This document shows, one piece after another, positions 16,958 through 26,352 of a stretch of 64,000 nt of DNA. The stretch is from Paenibacillus tyrphae (GTDB lineage Bacteria > Bacillota > Bacilli > Paenibacillales > NBRC-103111), in the NCBI RefSeq assembly GCF_024158745.1, contig NZ_JAMZAW010000004.1, positions 186,001 through 250,000 of the forward strand, written 5' to 3'. Within the stretch, counting starts at the first letter, position 1. Every line of letters starts with the position of its first letter. The notes beneath the pieces are model-generated. The model saw only the letters and a list, made by a program, of their open reading frames with translations. It was not told the DNA's origin and did no database searches. Both the position numbers and the translations under genes were made by a program.

Positions 16958-17557
16958 TCATCCTTTCCCCTGTCCGGGCGGCGTTGAGCGCTTGCGGTAC
17001 CACCGGTCAACCACGATGGCCGCCAAGGTCGAGACAAAGGTAGCCAGCAGCGTCGTACCGACGATTTCGGCCGGATTCGCCGAATTGTAATTCATCCGAA
17101 TGGCGATCAGCGTTGTCGGAATCAGGGTAATGCTGGCCGTATTGAGCGCCAGGAGCGTGCACATGGCCGGGCTCGCTATGTCCTTATGCTTGTTCAGGAG
17201 CTGCAGCTCCTGCATCGCTTTAATGCCCATCGGTGTGGCGGCATTGCCCAATCCCAGGATGTTGGCGCTCATGTTTGACATAATGTATCCGAGCGCCGGA
17301 TGATTTTTGGGCACGCTAGGAAACAGCGCGCGGACGACCGGAGAGAGCAATTTCGCCAGCTTCTGCAGCAAACCCGCGTCCTCGGCGATCCGCATGATGC
17401 CGAGCCAGAACACCATAATGCTGATAAGCCCGAAGCAGACCGTCACCCCGCTCTTCGCGCCGTCAAATACCGCCTCGGTCACCAATTCGATTTTGCCCTG
17501 AAAAGCAGCGACGACAAACCCCGCAACAATGAAAAACAACCATATCCAGTTGACCAT
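16958..17557 (-). CDS. spmA: Spore maturation protein SpmA
   Basis: Membrane protein of 199 residues, partner of SpmB. Signature GAKSGVTVCFGLISIMVFWLG and a NMSANILGLGNAATPMGIKA segment match the SpmA/nucleoside-recognition family. Located 19 nt after dacB, in one operon with it and spmB; acts in the mother cell envelope during spore maturation. Confidence 0.95.
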   Translation of the reverse strand: MVNWIWLFFIVAGFVVAAFQGKIELVTEAVFDGAKSGVTVCFGLISIMVFWLGIMRIAEDAGLLQKLAKLLSPVVRALFPSVPKNHPALGYIMSNMSANILGLGNAATPMGIKAMQELQLLNKHKDIASPAMCTLLALNTASITLIPTTLIAIRMNYNSANPAEIVGTTLLATFVSTLAAIVVDRWYRKRSTPPGQGKG

Positions 17558-17576
17558 GCCCGCCGCTCCCTTCCGC

Positions 17577-18749
17577 TTAATCCGCTTGCCCGGTAAACAG
17601 CACCCGGGTCAGTTCGGTCAAGATGTAGAGCCATTTGCGCGAATAGCCGCCGCCAAGCTCTTCCGCTTCCGCGAACGAATAGGCGGACCGTTCTTGCTGC
17701 TTCAGCCGGGGGCTGTCCTTGGCAAACAGCGGGATCGAGCCGACCGGCTTACCGTCCAGCAGAAATTGCAGCCGCCCCGCTTCCCCGAGCCGACTCTCAA
17801 CGGAAGCCGCATCGTATAATATCGGCTGACGCGCCAGCCGTCCGCGTTCCGCCTGCTCCGCCGGATATTGGAACGATGCCCCGGCGACAAGCCCGGTCCC
17901 CTCAATCGTCTCCCCCTTCTCGGCCAAAGAAAGCAGGGGGAAATGCTTGAAGCCGAAGTCGAGCAGTCGGGCGTGGTCGATCCAATCGTCCGGATCGTTC
18001 AAGGTCACGACAGCAAGCTGCTGCCCGCCGCGGGTCGCCGAAGAGACAAGGCAACGCTTCGCCAGCTTCGTATAGCCGGTTTTCACTCCATTCGCCCCGT
18101 CGTAAAGCGTAAGCATTTTATTTTTATTGACCCAGCTGTAATCCCAGGATTCGTTCGGATTTGGCACCTTCTTCACTTTCGTCTTCACAATCTCCTGAAA
18201 CACGGGGTTTTTGAGCGCATAAGCGGTCAGCTTGGCCATATCGTTCGCAGTCGAATAGTGCCCTTGCTCGTCCAGACCGGAAGGATTTTTGAAGCTGGAA
18301 TTCGTCATCCCGACGACTTTCGCCTTCTCGTTCATCAAGAAGGCGAAGCCTTCCACGCTGCCGCCCACATGCTCGGCAATCGTAATCGCCGCATCATTCC
18401 CGGAACGGAGCATCAAGCCGTACAGCAAATCCTTGAGATTCATTTCCTCGTTCAGCCTCAGGAAAATGGACGACCCTTCTTTGCCGAAAGCGTTCTTGCC
18501 TACTTTCGCCCGGTCGGTCAAGCGTCCATGCTCAATCGCGACAATCGCAGTCATGATTTTGGTCAGGCTGGCGATGCGCATCGGTTTGTCTCCCCTGGAG
18601 CTGTAAAGCAGACGCCCGGAAGCGACGTCGATCAGCGCCGCAGCCTGCGCGCCGGTCGATACGCCCGGAGCGGCGTTAACCCCCGCAGGCGGAAGCGCAC
18701 CCATATAAGCCAGCAGCAATGCGAGCAAAAGCAGACATCCTTTTCTCAT
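17577..18749 (-). CDS. dacB: Sporulation D-alanyl-D-alanine carboxypeptidase DacB (PBP5*)
   Basis: Penicillin-binding protein that trims pentapeptides and lowers cross-linking of spore cortex. The 390 residues have a signal peptide (1-25), the SLTK active-site motif with catalytic Ser, SGN and KTG motifs in the right order and spacing, and a C-terminal region ending in a likely amphipathic anchor. The ATG at 18749 has GGGAGG 6 nt upstream; in-frame upstream codons lack one. The adjoining spmAB identify it as the sporulation paralogue rather than vegetative DacA. Confidence 0.92.
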   Translation of the reverse strand: MRKGCLLLLALLLAYMGALPPAGVNAAPGVSTGAQAAALIDVASGRLLYSSRGDKPMRIASLTKIMTAIVAIEHGRLTDRAKVGKNAFGKEGSSIFLRLNEEMNLKDLLYGLMLRSGNDAAITIAEHVGGSVEGFAFLMNEKAKVVGMTNSSFKNPSGLDEQGHYSTANDMAKLTAYALKNPVFQEIVKTKVKKVPNPNESWDYSWVNKNKMLTLYDGANGVKTGYTKLAKRCLVSSATRGGQQLAVVTLNDPDDWIDHARLLDFGFKHFPLLSLAEKGETIEGTGLVAGASFQYPAEQAERGRLARQPILYDAASVESRLGEAGRLQFLLDGKPVGSIPLFAKDSPRLKQQERSAYSFAEAEELGGGYSRKWLYILTELTRVLFTGQAD

Positions 18750-18902
18750 CTTTATCCTCCCACGCGCCATCCTATAGGAAAAGCCGACTGCCATCGGTCG
18801 GACAACTCCATGTCTTTGTACAAGTATATGCTTGTCACTCCAGGTTATGAACGGCCCATGACATGCTGAAATTTCCGAAGCGTATGGGAAAAGATGTAAA
18901 AT

Positions 18903-18946
18903 AAAAAAACCTTGCGCCTGAGGGTGTCTCCCTACAGGCTACAAGG
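18903..18946 (-). terminator. Intrinsic terminator of the SRAP gene
   Basis: Arms CCTTG..GCCTG / CAGGC..CAAGG spanning 18910-18946 with a run of seven T on the minus strand; it overlaps the last 8 nt of the gene. Confidence 0.75.
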
Positions 18947-19616
18947 CTATTGGCTCTATGCAATCGGGCTCATTGTATGAAACACGGCCGACCTTCGGAT
19001 CGACCTCGTAATACCTCATCCGCTCGGCGGGATACGGCTGTAAAACGGGAAGCAGCTCCCTTTCGTCCTGCACGGTCCGGTTCAGCCACAAGCTTTCATG
19101 CTCTCGCGGCAACATGACGGGCATCCGCTCGTGAACCTCGGCCACCAATTCGTTCGCGGCTGTCGTAAGGATCGTGCAAGTGTGCAGTTTCGTTCCGTCC
19201 TCTGCCACCCATGTGTCATACAAGGCAGCCATGCCGAACAGTCCTCCGTCCTGCAGCACGAAACGGACCGGCTGCTTCTGCGAACCGATCCGCTTCCATT
19301 CGTAAAAGCCGTCGGCCGGAATGAGGCAGCGCTTCCGCTTCAGCAGGCTGCGGAAGGCGGGCTTCTCGGCGGCGGTTTCGGCCCGCGCATTCATCATGCG
19401 CGCGCCGGATTTGTCATCCTGCGCCCAGGAGGGAACCAGGCCCCAGCGAAGCTCGCCAAGCCGGTTCGCCCCGCCGCCTGCACCCCCGATAATCGCGGGA
19501 ATCCATTGGCCCGGCGCCGCATTATAGCGCGGCTGAAATGGCGCGGGACGACGGTCCAGCATAAAATACAGCACCAGCTCTTCGAAACTTACGGTAACGG
19601 TATAGCGTCCGCACAT
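18939..19616 (-). CDS. SOS response-associated peptidase family protein (YedK/HMCES)
   Basis: SRAP-domain protein of 225 residues that in characterised members forms a DNA-protein cross-link with abasic sites in single-stranded DNA. The catalytic cysteine at position 2 (MCGRYT) becomes N-terminal after Met removal. Also present are RYNAAPGQ, the ADGFYEW block and the active-site histidine in VHERMPVML. Single gene with its own terminator. No SOS box was recognised upstream. Confidence 0.93.
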   Translation of the reverse strand: MCGRYTVTVSFEELVLYFMLDRRPAPFQPRYNAAPGQWIPAIIGGAGGGANRLGELRWGLVPSWAQDDKSGARMMNARAETAAEKPAFRSLLKRKRCLIPADGFYEWKRIGSQKQPVRFVLQDGGLFGMAALYDTWVAEDGTKLHTCTILTTAANELVAEVHERMPVMLPREHESLWLNRTVQDERELLPVLQPYPAERMRYYEVDPKVGRVSYNEPDCIEPIAL

Positions 19617-19632
19617 GCCGGAGCTCCCCCTT

Positions 19633-20739
19633 TCAAGCTTGGCGGGCTTGAGTTATATTGTCCGCATGGTTAATAAATACCGTCAGCTTCTCGGCCAAAT
19701 CGATTTCGTAAGGCTGCCCCAGCACTTGGCCATAGGCGTCGATCAGCACCCGGACGACGGGACGCTGCGGCACCGCCGGGTTAATATTAACGACAACCCC
19801 CTGCTCCCCCGTGCTAAGCGTGACGGTCAAGCCGAGCGGATAAATGGCGACGTTATCCCGGAACAACGCTACTTTACGCTGATCGTACAGTGTTCCGACG
19901 CCCGCAAACAACATTTCCATCGCTTGATGCGGAAGCATCGCGAGCCGGTGCGGCCGGTGCGTCGTCATCGCGTCGTAGCTATCGGCGACGGCGATCCACT
20001 TGGCATATTCGTGAATATCTTTTCCCGTAATCCCTCTCGGGTATCCGCTGCCATTTTCCCGTTCGTGATGCTGAAAGGCGCAGTGGGCGGAAAGCAGGGG
20101 CATATTCGGCTCGTCCTTGAGCAGGCGGAAGCCGATCTCCGTATGCTTCTTCACCTCTTCGAATTCCTCCGCCGTGAGCGGTCCGGGCTTCTTAATGATG
20201 TCCAGATTAATCTTGGTCTTGCCGATATCATGCAGCAGCGCGCCCATTCCGAGCGCCATCAGCTCGTCCCGGTTGTAGCCGCTTATCATGCCGAGCATGG
20301 TTGCATAAATACAAACATTCAACGAGTGCTGATACAAATAATTGTTCAGAACGTTCATATTCAACAGCATAATCGCGGTGCCTTGCTTTTCGTTCAAGTC
20401 ATCGATAATCATCTTCATGACATTTCCGAACGAACGTCCGAGCACGTGGTTTTTAGAAAATTTGGATCGGCTTTCGTTTTCCATGAAGCTGCGAAAATGA
20501 GTTCGGATTTCGGTTAGCGCTCTGATTCTCGTTTCATCAGCAAGCGGTTCCTCAATCTTAAGGTCCTCTGTCGCCTTATCGGCAATATATAAATAATCGA
20601 TGCCGAGCCTCTCCAAACGCCCGAGTAATCCTCCCGTCAATTCCACTCCTTCATTTAAAAGAATGACGCCTTCTTCGTTATAAATGCACTTCCCGAGGCG
20701 CATACCCGGTTCGCACGATCTGGTGGGCAACAGCCGCAT
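19633..20739 (-). CDS. HD-GYP domain protein, probable cyclic-di-GMP phosphodiesterase
   Basis: Cytoplasmic protein of 368 residues. An N-terminal region (1-90) resembles the DUF3391-type lead-in of HD-GYP proteins (LGKCIYNEEGVILLNEGVEL). The HD-GYP domain shows HSLNVCIYA, LLHDIGKTKI (HD metal pair), HTEIGFRLL and FQHHERENGSGYPRGITG, matching HHExxxGxGYP. All metal-binding residues appear present, so activity on cyclic dinucleotides is likely. The ATG at 20739 has AAAGAGG upstream; the in-frame ATG at 20826 does not. Confidence 0.9.
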   Translation of the reverse strand: MRLLPTRSCEPGMRLGKCIYNEEGVILLNEGVELTGGLLGRLERLGIDYLYIADKATEDLKIEEPLADETRIRALTEIRTHFRSFMENESRSKFSKNHVLGRSFGNVMKMIIDDLNEKQGTAIMLLNMNVLNNYLYQHSLNVCIYATMLGMISGYNRDELMALGMGALLHDIGKTKINLDIIKKPGPLTAEEFEEVKKHTEIGFRLLKDEPNMPLLSAHCAFQHHERENGSGYPRGITGKDIHEYAKWIAVADSYDAMTTHRPHRLAMLPHQAMEMLFAGVGTLYDQRKVALFRDNVAIYPLGLTVTLSTGEQGVVVNINPAVPQRPVVRVLIDAYGQVLGQPYEIDLAEKLTVFINHADNITQARQA

Positions 20740-20846
20740 GAACGTATACCTCTTTCCCCATGTCTTCAGTCCTACGGTTACAAAATAACTATAGTCCAAC
20801 CTTTGGGAAAGAGCAATATGTGTCATGTTAATTAATCAAAAAACAG

Positions 20847-20880
20847 TAAAAAATATGTAAAGCTGCTCCTGAGAGCAGCT
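20847..20880 (-). terminator. Possible terminator downstream of gerW
   Basis: Hairpin AGCTGCTC / GAGCAGCT at 20861-20880 followed on the minus strand by TTTACATATTTTTT. It is 135 nt after the gerW stop. Confidence 0.45.
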
Positions 20881-21014
20881 CGCCGAATGATACGATCTAA
20901 CCTTTTTCATATCAATTATGTCTTTGTCTACAGGTTTTATTATGACCAAAAAAGGGTCGGGTGAAAAGGGAATGTTGCTGGAAAGGGAAACAACTCTTTC
21001 CAAACACCGACAAA

Positions 21015-21512
21015 TCAGACAATAAAGTTCTGATTTTCGATGTTGTTCGTGACGGTAGTAGCGCCGCCGGTTCCTTCCGTCATCGCACCCGTACCGGCTT
21101 TCGCCCCGTTCTTGATCATCGTTTGAATGCGGTCAACGACATGCGGCGCCGAATCGATCAGGCGCTCCAGCAAGTGGGTCTGGTTATCGAGCGGCACAAC
21201 CTTGACGCCATGCTTGCCTACGACCAGAAAAGCGATCGGCGTGATGGATACCCCGCCGCCGCTGCCGCCGCCGAACGGCAAGGCCACATTGGCGTTATGC
21301 GCATCGTTGCGGCTAAAGCCAGCGGACGAGGATTCGTCGGTTACAAACTCGCTGCCGCCGGCCGCAAACCCGAAGCCTACTTTGCTGATCGGCATAATGA
21401 CGCTGCCGTCCGGGGTTTCGACCGGATCGCCCACAATCGTATTGACGTCGACCATTTCTTTGATGTTTTCCATGGCCGTTTTCATGAGTCCTTGAATCGG
21501 ATGCTCAGACAT
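21015..21512 (-). CDS. gerW: Sporulation protein GerW (YtfJ)
   Basis: Protein of 165 residues of the YtfJ/GerW family, needed in B. subtilis for germination in response to L-alanine and made in the forespore. Family features: HPIQGLMKTAMENIKEMVDV, GDPVETPDGSVIMPISKVGFGFAAGG and a Gly-rich block FGGGSGGGVSITPIAFLVVG. AAAGGAGGATC precedes the ATG at 21512. The adjacent upstream DUF2953 gene matches the B. subtilis ytfI-ytfJ pair. Confidence 0.93.
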   Translation of the reverse strand: MSEHPIQGLMKTAMENIKEMVDVNTIVGDPVETPDGSVIMPISKVGFGFAAGGSEFVTDESSSAGFSRNDAHNANVALPFGGGSGGGVSITPIAFLVVGKHGVKVVPLDNQTHLLERLIDSAPHVVDRIQTMIKNGAKAGTGAMTEGTGGATTVTNNIENQNFIV

Positions 21513-21662
21513 AAATGAAGATCCTCCTTTTCGAAAAGGCTTGAACGCTACAATTTTCGATTGCTTTTTTAGCATTACCCAAAGCCGAAAACGGTATGCG
21601 GAGGCGGTCCGTAAATGCCGAAAAGCCGCCGCTTCTGCGCAATGCAGTTCACGACAGCTTCG

Positions 21663-22337
21663 TCAGGTGCGCAGCAGCACTTTTTTCCAGGCGCGCAGTC
21701 CGCCTTTTACTTTTAAAATCCGGAAGAGTAGCTGGAGTCCCGCCGCTACAAGATGCCATAAGCGGATATGCAGGCGGCATATGCCTTCGGTAATAAACAC
21801 GTTCTGATTAAACACCGGCATGACTTGAAGCTCCGGCTTCGCCTCAAGCCGAACCGTCCGGAAGATATACCCCAGAAACGATGTTTTAAGCCCCCATAAA
21901 GTACCTACGACAACGGCCGTCTCCGCCGCATCCCCGATACCGGCCGATGTTTTCCAGTTCAGCTCGGTACAATGAAAACGGCTGAGCAGCCGGCGGAACC
22001 ATTGGTTGAACTTAAAGCAGTTGTGAAGCAATACACGAAAGTTATCGATCGCCTTTTTAATTTTATCGAAGTCGATTTTACGTTTAGGGTCGCGCTGAAG
22101 ATCCCCCCTGTTCGGATTCGTCTTCTCCGAATTCAGTTCGAGCCCTTCCAGCCATCCCTGGAAGCGGAGCATTGGCACGATGTACCTGTAGCGGATAAGT
22201 CCGAATAAGGAGCGGACATCGATTCGAATTTCGTCATTTTGTTCCATATGTACGAAAGACAGGCAAATTTTGATCTTGCTTTGCGCCACGGCAAAAATCA
22301 AGACCGCGACCGCTCCGGCGATCCAAGCCCATATCAT
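21663..22337 (-). CDS. DUF2953 membrane protein (YtfI-like)
   Basis: Protein of 224 residues with an N-terminal transmembrane segment (about 1-20), a basic cytoplasmic or extracytoplasmic middle and a hydrophobic patch near TAVVVGTLWGLKTSFLGYIF. These and its place before gerW identify it as DUF2953, equivalent to B. subtilis YtfI. GGAGGAG precedes the ATG at 22337. Function unknown; cotranscription with gerW (150 nt away) is possible and suggests a sporulation role. Confidence 0.82.
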   Translation of the reverse strand: MIWAWIAGAVAVLIFAVAQSKIKICLSFVHMEQNDEIRIDVRSLFGLIRYRYIVPMLRFQGWLEGLELNSEKTNPNRGDLQRDPKRKIDFDKIKKAIDNFRVLLHNCFKFNQWFRRLLSRFHCTELNWKTSAGIGDAAETAVVVGTLWGLKTSFLGYIFRTVRLEAKPELQVMPVFNQNVFITEGICRLHIRLWHLVAAGLQLLFRILKVKGGLRAWKKVLLRT

Positions 22338-22382
22338 GCGATGCTCCTCCTCTTCGGCCCGAGACGCTTGCGGGCAGCACAA

Positions 22383-22429
22383 ATACTCCTGAGCCGGAAG
22401 CCTTTTGCTTCGTTTCCTCAGGAGTTAGT
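22383..22429 (-). other. Nested inverted repeat between scpB and DUF2953
   Basis: Outer arms ACTCCTGAG (22385-22393) and CTCAGGAGT (22417-22425) enclose an inner stem GAAGC / GCTTC. No T run follows on either strand, so it is not a typical terminator. Confidence 0.5.
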
Positions 22430-22459
22430 ATAGCCCAGCATTGGAAAAACATGCGTACG

Positions 22460-23074
22460 TTACATGCCGTCCGGTTCCGCTACGTCCTCGAACGTGATCT
22501 GTTTGCCGTCCAGCTTCTCGAAAAGCAGCCTTGTCTCTTCTTCCAAATTATCGTCATTTTCGAACATCGATGTCTCCGGAAGATCTTCAATCGTACTGAG
22601 CGCAAAATAATCGAGAAACGATTTGGTCGTCCCGTACAGAATCGGCCTTCCCGGCGCGTCCGCGCGGTCTACCTGTTGAATCAGATCTTTGGCCACCAGC
22701 GTCTGAAGCGCGCGGTCCGACTTCACCCCGCGAATCTCTTCGATCTCCACCCGCGTAATCGGCTGCTTGTACGCTACGATCGCGAGCGTCTCCAGCGCCG
22801 CCTGAGAAAGTGACGTCCGCGAAGGAGAGTAGGCCAGCCGCTCAAGATACGGCGCATGCTCCGGTACGGTCGTAAGCTGATACGTACCCGCCAGCTCGAC
22901 AATTTGAATCCCGCGGCCCTGACGCTTCATGTCCTCCTGCAGATCCAGCACAAGATCGGTCACGAACTCGGCGCTGAGCTCCAGCACATCGGCCAGCTGT
23001 TTGGCGTCCAATCCCTCGTCTCCCGCCACAAACAACAAGCCTTCAATAACTGATTTCATCTGCCCAAAATCCAT
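22460..23074 (-). CDS. scpB: Segregation and condensation protein ScpB
   Basis: Accessory subunit of the SMC-ScpAB condensin complex. The 204 residues consist of two winged-helix domains with the family signatures LSQAALETLAIVAYKQPITR and EIEEIRGVKSDRALQTL. It overlaps the end of scpA by 32 nt, implying tight coupling. Acts on the nucleoid in chromosome segregation. Confidence 0.96.
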   Translation of the reverse strand: MDFGQMKSVIEGLLFVAGDEGLDAKQLADVLELSAEFVTDLVLDLQEDMKRQGRGIQIVELAGTYQLTTVPEHAPYLERLAYSPSRTSLSQAALETLAIVAYKQPITRVEIEEIRGVKSDRALQTLVAKDLIQQVDRADAPGRPILYGTTKSFLDYFALSTIEDLPETSMFENDDNLEEETRLLFEKLDGKQITFEDVAEPDGM

Positions 23075-23828
23075 CCGCCGTTCCTTCCTCTCTTGCCTGA
23101 ATCACAATATCGTCAAAAAGCTTATGCTGGAAGCAGACGATCCTCTTGACTTTCATCAGCTCCAGCAGCGCCAAAAATGTAACGACAATCGCGTCTTTCG
23201 TCGCGTCGTCGCTCAGCAGCTTCGAAAACATGACTTTGCCCCCGCACTTCTCGAGCGTATCGACCACCTCGTACATGCGATCCTTCACCGAGATTTCGTC
23301 TTTGCGGATTTTGGCAATCGCCTGACGGCTCTGCATCCGCCGCATCGCCTTGCGAAATGCGTTAACGAGATCGGCCACATGCAGACCTTTGACCGGGTTT
23401 TCCTGCACCGCAGGCACATACGGGGTCAAGTCTTCGGGTTCTCTCGTATAAATGAGGCTGCGCTCCATCTCTTTATCCCGCAAATGATCCGCAATCGCTT
23501 TATACTTGCGGTATTCGATCAGCTTCGCTACGAGCTCGGCGCGGGGGTCGTACTCTTCGTCCATCATGTAATCGTCGAACTCCATGTCCACGACGGGAGG
23601 CTTCGGCAGAAGCATCTTGCTCTTAATGGAAAGCAGCGTCGCGGCCATGACGAGGAACTCGCTCGTCACTTCGAGCTCCAGTTCCTGCATGGCGTCCAAG
23701 TATTCCATGTATTGATCCGTAATTTCTTTGATCGGAATGTCGTAAATATCGACTTCCGCTTTATCGATCAAGTGCAGCAGCAAATCAAGGGGGCCTTCAA
23801 AGGTTTCCAGTTTTACTGTGACTTTCAC
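23043..23828 (-). CDS. scpA: Segregation and condensation protein ScpA
   Basis: Kleisin subunit that bridges the SMC heads. The 261 residues start VKLETFEGPLDLLLHLIDKAEVDI, the ScpA hallmark, and end with a winged-helix region (VVTFLALLELMKVKRIVCFQ) that contacts the SMC ATPase. The start is a GTG with AAGGGGG some 12 nt upstream. It follows ribH by 38 nt, so it may be transcribed with the riboflavin operon. Confidence 0.96.
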   Translation of the reverse strand: MKVTVKLETFEGPLDLLLHLIDKAEVDIYDIPIKEITDQYMEYLDAMQELELEVTSEFLVMAATLLSIKSKMLLPKPPVVDMEFDDYMMDEEYDPRAELVAKLIEYRKYKAIADHLRDKEMERSLIYTREPEDLTPYVPAVQENPVKGLHVADLVNAFRKAMRRMQSRQAIAKIRKDEISVKDRMYEVVDTLEKCGGKVMFSKLLSDDATKDAIVVTFLALLELMKVKRIVCFQHKLFDDIVIQAREEGTADGFWADEISY

Positions 23829-23866
23829 TTTCCTCTCGTTCCCCCTTAATCCTCATGCAGCTTTCG

Positions 23867-24337
23867 TCAGGTTGTCAGCTGTTTCGTCAAATTGGCCATC
23901 TCGATGGCGCTCGCAGCCGCTTCCCAGCCTTTGTTACCGGCTTTGGTCCCCGCACGCTCCACCGCCTGCTCGATCGAGTCGGTCGTCAGCACGCCGAAAA
24001 TAACGGGAATGCCGGTTTTGAGCGAAATGGCAGCCACGCCTTTGGCCGCTTCATTGCAAACGTAATCGAAATGCGGAGTGGAGCCGCGAATGACCGCACC
24101 CAGCGTGATGACGGCGTCGTACTTGCCGCTCTCGGCCATTTTCTGGGCGATCAACGGAATTTCGAACGCGCCCGGAACCCAGGCAATCTCGACTTCGTCT
24201 TCCTGTACGCCGTGCCGCTTCAGCGCATCCAGCGCGCCGCCCAGCAGCTTGTTCGTAATAAATTCGTTGAACCGTCCGACCACGATCCCGTATTTTAATC
24301 CTTGCGAGACCAGATGTCCTTCGTATACTTTCGCCAT
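23867..24337 (-). CDS. ribH: 6,7-dimethyl-8-ribityllumazine synthase
   Basis: Penultimate step of riboflavin synthesis: condenses the ribityl-amino-pyrimidine with dihydroxybutanone phosphate. The 156 residues contain [25 protein letters not shown], the WVPGAFEIP loop, and [19 protein letters not shown] with the catalytic His. Forms 60-subunit capsids in Bacillus. Last rib gene of the operon ribD-ribE-ribBA-ribH. Confidence 0.97.
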   Translation of the reverse strand: MAKVYEGHLVSQGLKYGIVVGRFNEFITNKLLGGALDALKRHGVQEDEVEIAWVPGAFEIPLIAQKMAESGKYDAVITLGAVIRGSTPHFDYVCNEAAKGVAAISLKTGIPVIFGVLTTDSIEQAVERAGTKAGNKGWEAAASAIEMANLTKQLTT

Positions 24338-24374
24338 GTCCCTTCAACTTCCCTTCATTTGATGAAATATTTTT

Positions 24375-25589
24375 TTAAATGGTAAAATCAAGCAGATGCC
24401 CCAGCTTCGCCTGTTTCGTATGCAGGTAATTCGTATTGTCCTCGTTTTCTTCCATTTGCAGCGGCACGCGCTCGACCACCTCAAGCCCGTAGCCTTCCAA
24501 ACCGCGAATTTTCCGCGGGTTGTTGGTCATGAGCCGGATGCGCCCAATGCCGAGATCCTTCAAGATTTGTGCGCCGATCCCATAATCCCGGAGGTCGGGG
24601 GCGAAGCCCAGCTTCAGGTTCGCATCGACGGTATCGAGCCCCTGCTCCTGCAGCTTATACGCCTTCAGCTTGTTGATCAAGCCGATGCCCCGTCCTTCCT
24701 GCCGCATGTACAGCAGCACACCAGAGCCCGCTTCTTCGATCTGCTTCAGCGCCGCCGCGAGCTGCGGTCCGCAATCGCAGCGGTGCGAGTGGAAGACGTC
24801 GCCGGTCAAGCATTCGGAGTGGACGCGCACGAGCGTCGGGCGGTCGCTGTCGATCTTGCCTTTGACGAGCGCCACATGCTCCTTGCGATCAACATCGTTC
24901 GAGTAGGCGATGGCGGTAAAAACGCCAAAGTCCGTCGGCATCCGCACCTCGACCTCGCGCTGCACCAGCTTCTCTTTCTGATTGCGGTAACGGATCAGGT
25001 CCTGAATCGTGATAATCTTCAGCTCATGCTTGCGGCTGATCGCCATCAGGTCCGGGACGCGGGCCATTTCGCCGTCTTCCTTGATCACTTCGCAGATGAC
25101 GGCAGCCGGGTAAGCGCCGCACATGCGCGCCAGATCGACCGCCGCTTCCGTATGTCCGGCGCGGCGCAGTACACCGCCTTTTTTGGCCGTGAGCGGAAAA
25201 ATATGTCCCGGACGGCGGAAGCTCTGCGGCTTCGTCTGCGGATCGATCAACGCCTGCACGGTCCGAGAACGCTCCGATGCGGAAATGCCGGTCGACGTTT
25301 CGACGTGATCGATCGAGACCGTGAAGGCCGTGCCATGGTAATCCGTGTTGCGCGATACCATCTGCGGCAAATCCAGCTCCTGGGCCCGCTCTTCGGTAAT
25401 CGGGGCGCAGACGAGGCCGCGTCCTTCCTTGATCATGAAGTTGATGACCTCCGGCGTCGCTTTCTCAGCCAGGGCGATGAAGTCGCCTTCGTTCTCGCGA
25501 TCTTCGTCGTCCACGACGATAATGACTTTGCCGAGCATCAGATCGTATATCGCTTCTTCAATCGGATGAAACCGGATCGGTTCGTCCAT
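24375..25589 (-). CDS. ribBA: Bifunctional DHBP synthase / GTP cyclohydrolase II
   Basis: Two enzymes in 404 residues. The N-terminal half (about 1-200) makes 3,4-dihydroxy-2-butanone 4-phosphate: [16 protein letters not shown] and [17 protein letters not shown]. The C-terminal half is GTP cyclohydrolase II with zinc ligands [15 protein letters not shown] and RQEGRGIGL. The ATG at 25589 behind GGAGGAGAG is preferred to an in-frame upstream codon at 25643 that would overlap ribE. Confidence 0.96.
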   Translation of the reverse strand: MDEPIRFHPIEEAIYDLMLGKVIIVVDDEDRENEGDFIALAEKATPEVINFMIKEGRGLVCAPITEERAQELDLPQMVSRNTDYHGTAFTVSIDHVETSTGISASERSRTVQALIDPQTKPQSFRRPGHIFPLTAKKGGVLRRAGHTEAAVDLARMCGAYPAAVICEVIKEDGEMARVPDLMAISRKHELKIITIQDLIRYRNQKEKLVQREVEVRMPTDFGVFTAIAYSNDVDRKEHVALVKGKIDSDRPTLVRVHSECLTGDVFHSHRCDCGPQLAAALKQIEEAGSGVLLYMRQEGRGIGLINKLKAYKLQEQGLDTVDANLKLGFAPDLRDYGIGAQILKDLGIGRIRLMTNNPRKIRGLEGYGLEVVERVPLQMEENEDNTNYLHTKQAKLGHLLDFTI

Positions 25590-25629
25590 TGCTCTCTCCT
25601 CCTTATTGTCGATGGGAGCGGCATCCAGA

Positions 25630-26304
25630 TTACAGGAACCCATGCTCCGTTAAAAACGCTGCGCTCAGCCCCCCGGTGGTTGTCCCTTTAGCGACTGCGG
25701 CTCCTTCTCCCGATCGGAAGGTCAGCAGCCGTTCGATGTATTTGCCGAGCACATCGGCTTCGAGATTGACTTCATCCCCTTGCTTCTTATGCTGCAGCAC
25801 CGTTTCCGCGAGCGTATGCGGGATGATGGATACGGTAAACAACGTTTCTCCCAGCTCGACGACCGTCAGGCTGATCCCGTCGATCGTGATCGAGCCATGC
25901 GGGATAATATATTTTAAGATACCCGGGTCGCGCGGCTCTACGCGGAAGACGACGGCGTTTTCTTCCGGTGTCCGTCCCCGGATGATGCCTGTCGAATCGA
26001 CGTGTCCCTGTACGATGTGACCGCCGAACCGGCCGCCTGCCGTCATCGCCCGCTCCAGATTGACCGGAGACGCGCTCGACAGCCGGGACAAGTTCGTTCG
26101 CCGGAATGTCTCCGGCATGACATCGACGGTGAAAGACGCTTCGTCATAAGCGATGACGGTCAAGCAGACGCCGTTCACCGCAATGCTGTCGCCAAGCTTC
26201 ACATCGTCCAGAATCCGCTTCGCCCCGATCGTCAGCACCATCGCCTGACCTTGCTTGGCAATGCGGCGCAACGTTCCTATTTCCTCGATAATTCCTGTGA
26301 ACAC
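25630..26304 (-). CDS. ribE: Riboflavin synthase alpha chain
   Basis: Dismutates two lumazine molecules to riboflavin. The 224 residues carry two related lumazine-binding barrels; the first opens FTGIIEEIG and contains [13 protein letters not shown], the second contains [14 protein letters not shown]. The usual family start is [10 protein letters not shown]; here the matching codon is GTG at 26304 with AAGGAGG 8 nt upstream, so the in-frame codon at 26334 is not the start. Confidence 0.94.
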   Translation of the reverse strand: MFTGIIEEIGTLRRIAKQGQAMVLTIGAKRILDDVKLGDSIAVNGVCLTVIAYDEASFTVDVMPETFRRTNLSRLSSASPVNLERAMTAGGRFGGHIVQGHVDSTGIIRGRTPEENAVVFRVEPRDPGILKYIIPHGSITIDGISLTVVELGETLFTVSIIPHTLAETVLQHKKQGDEVNLEADVLGKYIERLLTFRSGEGAAVAKGTTTGGLSAAFLTEHGFL

Positions 26305-26352
26305 GGCATATCCCTCCTTCTTCTCGCTATCCATCTTCTCAGAACAGCTTGT

